DNA of 64,000 nucleotides from Cladopsammia gracilis (Eukaryota; Cnidaria; Anthozoa; Scleractinia; Dendrophylliidae), in contig JAJGOT010000038.1 in assembly GCA_022457155.1 (NCBI GenBank), positions 1,897,001-1,961,000 on the forward strand. Reading direction: 5' to 3'. The position numbers were made by a program, and so were the translations under genes. Of this stretch, positions 59,001-64,000 are shown in pieces; position 1 is the stretch's first letter; the number at the start of each line of letters is the position of its first letter. Under the pieces are notes generated by a model that did not search any database, had not been told where the DNA came from, and saw only the letters and a list, made by a program, of their open reading frames with translations.

Positions 59001-59545
59001 CAAGAAGAAAGCATGGAAAAGCATCTTCAAGAACAAAGTGCACCAGGAAAGTTTGGCTTGTGTTGGACGATCCCCAGATGACGATGTGGAGACAGCAAAG
59101 AAAGCTGAAGCCTTCATCTGCAGTTTGTACACCATTTCGAATAGGATCCCAACTACTGCTGACGAGGCTCGTTATCTTGTCAAAAAGCACAGAGCAACCT
59201 GTTGTTACCTCCAACTTCTGACAGTGTCCCGCAGCACATCAAAAGGGCAAACTACCAAGCATACGTGTGGAGAAAGGCGCTCGTGCCAAGACAAGATCTA
59301 CCCTCCCCTGCAGGTCATGGCTGGTCGATAGAAGATGGTGTCATGCCCTGGCGAGTATCTTAGAACTCACTAACTGCCAATGTTCTAGGTCTTCGTGCAC
59401 GCAGAACTGCTCCTGCAGCAGCAATGGACTGGCATGCACTGAGGCGTGTATAAGTGCATGGCTGCTGACAACTGTCATAATCCCAATAAGGACAGTGGTT
59501 ATGAGTCAGTTGATTACGATGATCTACGGTACCCGTGATGGACGT
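56077..59545 (+). pseudogene. Academ-like transposase: Cys-rich N-region, XPG/FEN-like nuclease motifs, Cys-rich tail
   Basis: Starts MADEESKSGDSELHEL, then paired cysteines (CFAKCLIC; CSKCMFCKN) and HKACFAAYV. 56519-57855 is open, with a helical central region, GLAMSVRHMTGSKQLVSILN and PPPVVHADYAGREIS. Later frames have WSGYNSLIF, VIRLGGFHIALNFLVVLGKR and YIRMVIMLLQFV. At 58710-59010: DHEEADTRMLLHA, QSPDTDVLLLC, then LLTGCDSTSAMLRIGKKKAW. That order (E-A-D cluster, S-x-D-x-D, and a GCD...GIG/K helix-hairpin-like segment) matches FEN1/XPG nucleases. The tail has NCQCSRSSCTQNCSCSSNGL, a Cys cluster. Academ transposons are described with XPG nuclease and Cys8 finger; the match is from memory of the family. 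Stops at 56191, 56266, 56515 and 58858 plus frame changes near 57850, 58150 and 59230. Confidence 0.65.
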
Positions 59546-59599
59546 TGATGATTAGAGACGATATTTTAAAGAAGCAAAATAAAGTCATTCTATCAAAAG

Positions 59600-60260
59600 T
59601 GAACAATTTTACCGAGAAACTGCCCAAACATTTATGTAACTTCAAACAATTTTTTCTCAATGATTTATATACTTTTAAGTATGAGATTCCAGCCAGGTAC
59701 TGACAAAATAAACAAAAGAACACACAGAATAGTCAAAAGTAACGCGTTTAGGAATGAAACGTTTTGATAAAACAACTTAATTGACAAAATGCATGCTCTT
59801 AACGGCTTAAATTATGAAGCAATGACGGGAACTGCCGGCAACTTTTTCGTGCGGGAGATCACCTGATATTTCATTGAAGTTTATATAATAAACATCGATC
59901 TCGTATTTCAGTCGTGTAATTTTATTCTGTTAAATGTTGAAAAGCGCTCGGATTTCATTTGGAATTTATCGATATCTTCTTTAAGTGGACCTAAAGTTTA
60001 TTTGTTAAAATACTTCTCTAAACCGGACCTATTATTAAAGTAAGTTTCAATTGTCCCCCCCTATACAGAGTACCAATTGAGATTTGATGGCCCCCCTAAA
60101 TGTTTTGGATGAAAATGAATGGCCCCCCTCCAAATCCCCATGGCCCCCCCAACCCATAAATTATGAACGGTCCCTTACGAGTACTCTGTAACATGTTGAC
60201 AAAGGGAAAGATGGTTAATGTGGAGCTTAGTCATGAAATAAATACATAAAATCATTCAGC
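59600..60260. other. no gene; C-run repeat at 60050-60160
   Basis: At 60054-60160 runs of six or seven C alternate with TGGCCCCCCT words (GATGGCCCCCCTAAATG, AATGGCCCCCCTCC, CATGGCCCCCCCAACC), a degenerate minisatellite. Nothing else identified. Confidence 0.6.
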
Positions 60261-60263
60261 ATA

Positions 60264-60802
60264 TCATGTATAGGACAACATACATATGACCTTCTGTACG
60301 CCTGTTGGATGCTCTATAATTGAGCTACTGGGAGACTCGTGTGGTGAGCAGTCTTTGCAAAGTTCATATTCACTTACATCTTGCAATCTGCTAGGATCAG
60401 TAATGCTGAAAGCATCCTCTGTGAGATGGTGAATATAGGGCTCAGTCTTGTAATAAATAATTAACAATTATTATTAGTAGTGCCACGGGACTGGTAAACA
60501 CAAGGTTGTATTTACCCTCTGAAGCATCTTTATTTTCCGTCTTGAAACTTTCTGGACCCAAAACAAGTCTTGACTCCTTTCTCACGAAGAAATGACACCT
60601 GATCTTTCATCAGTGAAACCAATGGAAAAATAACGAGGCAAACTGTTTCTACAATATCTCTTTCGCCATGTTTAAAGAAATCCAGAACAAACGGTGCGAC
60701 GTGGAATGTGAGACTTTTTCCTGAACCAGTAAAAACAAGAATGGAACTTAGCAATCTCTTTTCTTTAATATCCAGGTTTGGTAAATCACTCCGGGTTTTC
60801 AA
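60264..60802 (-). pseudogene. RecQ-like helicase N-terminal exons
   Basis: Minus-strand frame about 60795-60533: LPNLDIKEKRLLSSILVFTG, then GSGKSLTFHVAPFVLDFF (Walker A G-S-GKS), VCLVIFPLVSLMKDQVSFLR (motif Ia) and EKGVKTCFGSRK. A possible next exon, 60467-60300, reads TEDAFSITDPSRLQDVSEYE. The residues around the P-loop match the RecQ family, but the DEAH box and later motifs are absent. The 5' side of this exon is continuous with the satellite unit next door, so the satellite appears to have grown from this gene's sequence. Confidence 0.7.
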
Positions 60803-62312
60803 TATCCTGTTTCACGAATACCAAACCTGGATAATTTTCTTACCAGAATTGGCTTTCTTTTAAATCCAAACTTGGTTCAGGGCAAAAACAAGAATGGAAC
60901 TTAACAATCAGTTTTCCTTAATATCCAGGTTTGGTAAATCACTCTGGGTTTTTAGATATCCTGTTTCACAAATACCAAACCTGGATAATTTTCTTACCAG
61001 AATTGGCTTTCTTTTAAATCCAAACTTGGATCAGGGCAAAAACAAGAATGGAACTTAACAATCTCTTTTCTTTAATATCCAGGTTTGGTAAATCACTCTG
61101 GGTTTTCGATATCCTGTTTCACAAATACCAAACCTGGATAATTTTCTTACCAGAATTGGCTTTCTTTTAAATCCAAACTTGGATCAGGGCAAAAACAAGA
61201 ATGGAACTTAGCAATCTCTTTTCTTTAATATCCAGGTTTGGTAAATCACTCTGGGTTTTTAGATATCCTGTTTCACAAATACCAAACCTGGATAATTTTC
61301 TTACCAGAATTGGCTTTCTTTTAAATCCAAACTTGGATCAGGGCAAAAACAAGAATGGAACTTAGCAATCTCTTTTCTTTAATATCCAGGTTTGGTAAAT
61401 CACTCTGGGTTTTCGATATCCTGTTTCACGAATACCAAACCTGGATAATTTTCTTACCAGAATTGGCTTTCTTTTAAATCCAAACTTGGATCAGGGCAAA
61501 AACAACCATGGAACTTAGCAATCTCTTTTCTTTAATATCCAGGTTTGGTAAATCACTCTGGGTTTTTAGATATCCTGTTTCACAAATACCAAACCTGGAT
61601 AATTTTCTTACCAGAATTGGCTTTCTTTTAAATCCAAACTTGGATCAGGGCAAAAAAAAGAATGGAACTTAGCAATCTCTTTTCTTTAATATCCAGGTTT
61701 GGTAAATCACTCTGGGTTTTCGATATCCTGTTTCACAAATACCAAACCTTGATAATTTTCTTACCAGAATCGGCTTTCTTTTAAATCCAAACTTGGATCA
61801 GGGCAAAAACAACCATGGAACTTAGCAATCTCTTTTCTTTAATATCCAGGTTTGGTAAATCACTCTGGGTTTTTAGATATCCTGTTTCACAAATACCAAA
61901 CCTGGATAATTTTCTTACCAGAATCGGCTTTCTTTTAAATCCAAACTTGGATCAGGGCAAAAACAAGAATGGAACTTAGCAATCTCTTTTCTTTAATATC
62001 CAGGTTTGGTAAATCACTCTGGGTTTTCGATATCCTGTTTCACGAATACCAAACCTGGATAATTTTCTTACCAGAATTGGCTTTCTTTTAAATCCAAACT
62101 TGGATCAGGGCAAAAACAAGAATGGAACTTAGCAATCTCTTTTGTTTAATATCCAGGTTTGGTAAATCACTCTGGGTTTTTAGATATCCTGTTTCACAAA
62201 TACCAAACCTGGATAATTTTCTTACCAGAATTGGCTTTCTTTTAAATCCAAACTTGGATCAGGGCAAAAACAAGAATGGAACTTAACAATCTGTTTTCTT
62301 TAATATCCAGAA
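60727..62312. repeat. dimeric satellite, about 10 x 153/154 bp
   Basis: Ten head-to-tail units; the word AAGAATGGAACTTA recurs near 60738, 60891, 61045, 61198, 61352 and on to about 62273. Units alternate between two types, one with GGGTTTTCGATATCCTG and one with GGGTTTTTAGATATCCTG, so the true period is about 307 bp. Each unit has inverted arms CCAGGTTTGGTA and TACCAAACCTGG about 36 bp apart, able to form a hairpin. Its first unit is the RecQ-like exon (60727-60790). The array ends at 62312 with a partial unit. 62313-62546 has no gene. Confidence 0.95.
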
Positions 62313-62546
62313 CTTCCTTGCTGTTGAATTCCCAGCCTACTATAATTGCATATACCCAACAAGTTGAAATCTTAGTGACAGCCCTGGATTGGTTAACTAC
62401 TCTGGGGTTTTTGATTAACAAGTACTAAAATATATCTGGATGTGCTTGCCTGCATGCAGTCCTAAATCCCAAATTTAGTTCCAGCTGAGTACAATGTATC
62501 CAATTTTATTATGGAAAAACATAATATGTCAAAAAAGTAAAATTTG

Positions 62547-63112
62547 TCAAGTGTGCAGTTGGAAGTGTTTAAGCATCTTTCCATGCAGTGCCAAGCCATT
62601 CTCCATCCACAATGGACACAATACTATTGAAGTACCGTAGATTGTCTCCTTTCTTTGTGGCCTCTCCCTTGTCCAGAGACCATTGTCATCAAAGTGGGAA
62701 TGTTTCACATAGAAAAATCCTCCCACGGTTGTTGTGCGGTTGTTCACTTCTACTACCAGTGCCCTCCAAAGGTCATCATGACCAGCAACACACACAAAAT
62801 CACCAACCTCAGGGTAGACAGGTACAACTACTTTGGGGAGATGCACATTTTCCCTGAAAGGATCCACCACTGCATATTTGTTATCTGTATCTGGGTACAG
62901 CATGATCTCCCATCTGAGGAATTTTTTCGCTTTTTCCCAGTTCTTGGGCCAGTGTAATTTCATTTGGCGGTCATCGTCATCAATTTCCTTCCCTCTACAA
63001 TACATACGGCGAGGATAGCAGAGTAGGTCTTCAATAGTAGTTAAAGAAGCACCTGTTTTTATGCTAAGTTCAATAGCTTCAAAAATGCATTTTACCTCGC
63101 GAAGCGATGGCC
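62547..63112 (-). pseudogene. 3' exon of an unrecognised gene
   Basis: Open on the minus strand to a stop at 62547: CIFEAIELSIKTGASLTTIE, DLLCYPRRMYCRGKEI, LHWPKNWEKAKKFLRWEIML, YPDTDNKYAVVDPFRENVHL, PEVGDFVCVAGHDDLWRALV, NGLWTRERPQRKETIYGTSI. Codon-like composition and no stop for 190 codons favour real coding. Upstream of about 63112 the frame enters the GC-rich repeat, so the true exon start is near there. A compact region with a VGDFVCVAG-type beta-strand motif could be a chromo/SH3-like fold; I do not recognise the family. Confidence 0.45.
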
Positions 63113-63260
63113 GAAGGCCCGAGCGTAGCGAGGTTAATAAATTTGGTGGCCGAAGGCTGCTCGGGTGCTCGGGTCTCCCGAGCTTAGCCGCGCGAATTCG
63201 AGCGAAAAATATATTTATATTCATATATATACACCTGAAGATGTCCTGCAGTTGCCTGGC
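63095..63260. repeat. GC-rich CGAAGGC/GCGAGG repeat with AT tail
   Basis: GCGAAGCGATGGCCGAAGGC, GAGCGTAGCGAGG and GTGGCCGAAGGCTGCTCGGG are overlapping imperfect palindromes, followed by an AT-rich run (TATATTTATATTCATATATA). It resembles the end of an inserted repeat. Confidence 0.5.
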
Positions 63261-63399
63261 AACAGCACCGGTTTCAACCGGTCGAAAGCGGTCAGGACTG
63301 GTAACTAAAAGAAAACTGATGCCTCAAAATGCTGCACTCTCATGTTTATTTATACAGGGCTACACGTTTATTCATCGAGCGGGTTAAAAATGTTTACTG

Positions 63400-64000
63400 T
63401 TGGTGAATTACGACCACATATCTGATGCAAATGAGACACAGGAGGAAGCACAAGGGACGAGACAGATTCGCCGAGGGAGATTAAACAATGAAACTCCTCA
63501 AGAACGTGAACGGCGACTTCAGATTCAGCGTGAGCAGCGAAGGAGGAGAAATCAGGAAACCACAGAGCAAAGACAACATCGCTTTGCTCAACAAAGACAG
63601 TGCCGTCAACAGGAAACAGAGGTCCAGAGGAACCGTAGATTGGAATATCACAGGCAATACAACCAAGGTTGGCAGAAATTAGAAACTTTAGAAGATAACG
63701 GAATTAGGTTAAATATAGCTAGTGCTTAATTGCATAACGAAACCCCGAGCTTCGATTACATCGACTTCGAACAAACCAGGCACAATGATTGATTAATGAG
63801 ACTGAACAAGAACGAAATTTTCGATTACAAACGCTTCGAACCGACCAGGCACAAAGACTGATTAATGAGACTGAACAGGAAAGAACTTTGCGATTACAAA
63901 CTCTTCGAACCAACCAGGCCCAAAGATTGATTGATGAGACCAAACAGGAACGAATTTTGCTATTACAAACTCTTCGAACCAACCAGGCACAAAGATGGAT
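63400..64000 (+). CDS. arginine/glutamine-rich repeat ORF, Helitron-type N-terminus (open at the right edge)
   Basis: 63400-63729 encodes NNETPQERERRLQIQREQRR, RRNQETTEQRQHRFAQQRQC and RQQETEVQRNRRLEYHRQYN, repeating an E-T-x-E-x-R-x-x-R-L pattern of about 22 residues. After a stop and frame change, 63740-64000 continues with tandem 66-bp units encoding LRTNQAQRLINETEQERNFR, about four copies to the edge. Arg/Gln repeats of this form precede the helicase-like parts of Helitron/PIF1-type elements in several invertebrates. The repeat itself is clear; the Helitron link is inference. Confidence 0.45.

Noticed and set aside
60880..62310. CRISPR-like array
   Set aside because: Units are contiguous with no unique spacers and the host is eukaryotic; it is a satellite.

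Overview
This is eukaryotic, AT-rich, intron-containing genomic DNA dominated by transposable elements. Exons are short, with GT..AG junctions (AAG|GTAAGT-type donors, pyrimidine-rich AG acceptors). Reverse transcriptase, integrase, Harbinger, Helitron and RecQ-like fragments lie interleaved with many short fold-back elements. The protein families and fold-back termini look like those of anthozoan cnidarians (stony corals), but that assignment comes from family resemblance, not a search. I see no rRNA, tRNA, CRISPR or bacterial-style operon. Almost every long coding remnant has stops or frameshifts, so most entries are pseudogenes or element fossils.

Layout. 1-1.3 kb: tail of a Tx1/L1-like LINE. 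1.4-6.2 kb: decayed multi-exon P-loop gene. 7.4-10 kb: truncated Ty3/Gypsy. 10-14.5 kb: minus-strand multi-exon gene with a Helitron scrap in intron 1. 15.3-19.8 kb: complete young Ty3/Gypsy (139-bp LTRs, TACAT target duplication) inserted in one copy of a duplicated block; the second copy (20.5-22.2 kb) preserves the empty site. 22.156-38.139 kb: a segment bounded by a perfect 18-bp inverted repeat and a TATACT direct repeat. It holds a lysine-rich two-exon gene, a RecQ-like fragment, an NHL-propeller pseudogene, a divergent promoter and a multi-exon gene with integrase-like acidic motifs followed by ubiquitin-protease-like Cys and His boxes. 38.1-43.5 kb: another decayed exon-bearing gene, a RecQ fragment, a LINE tail, a Gypsy RT and a gene fragment. 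43.5-48.8 kb: a TIR-bounded PIF/Harbinger-like element with a SANT/Myb-like protein, a split DDE transposase, a zinc-rich protein and TTCCCA-rich ends. 49.6-53.6 kb: a Gypsy gag/protease region split by a LINE tail and a 1.8-kb TIR element. 55.4-59.5 kb: a decayed gene with XPG/FEN-like motifs and a Cys-rich tail, resembling Academ transposases. 60.3-62.3 kb: a RecQ exon grading into a 153/154-bp dimeric satellite. 62.5-64 kb: an exon fragment and an arginine-rich repeat ORF.

How it fits together. The window reads as a nested-insertion landscape. The order of insertion can be worked out at several points: the Gypsy at 15.3 kb, the 16-kb segment, and the LINE plus TIR element inside the Gypsy gag. 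The most unusual items are the 16-kb TIR-bounded segment with its protease-bearing gene, the RecQ-derived higher-order satellite, and the Academ-like nuclease gene with an intact-looking 5' untranslated exon.
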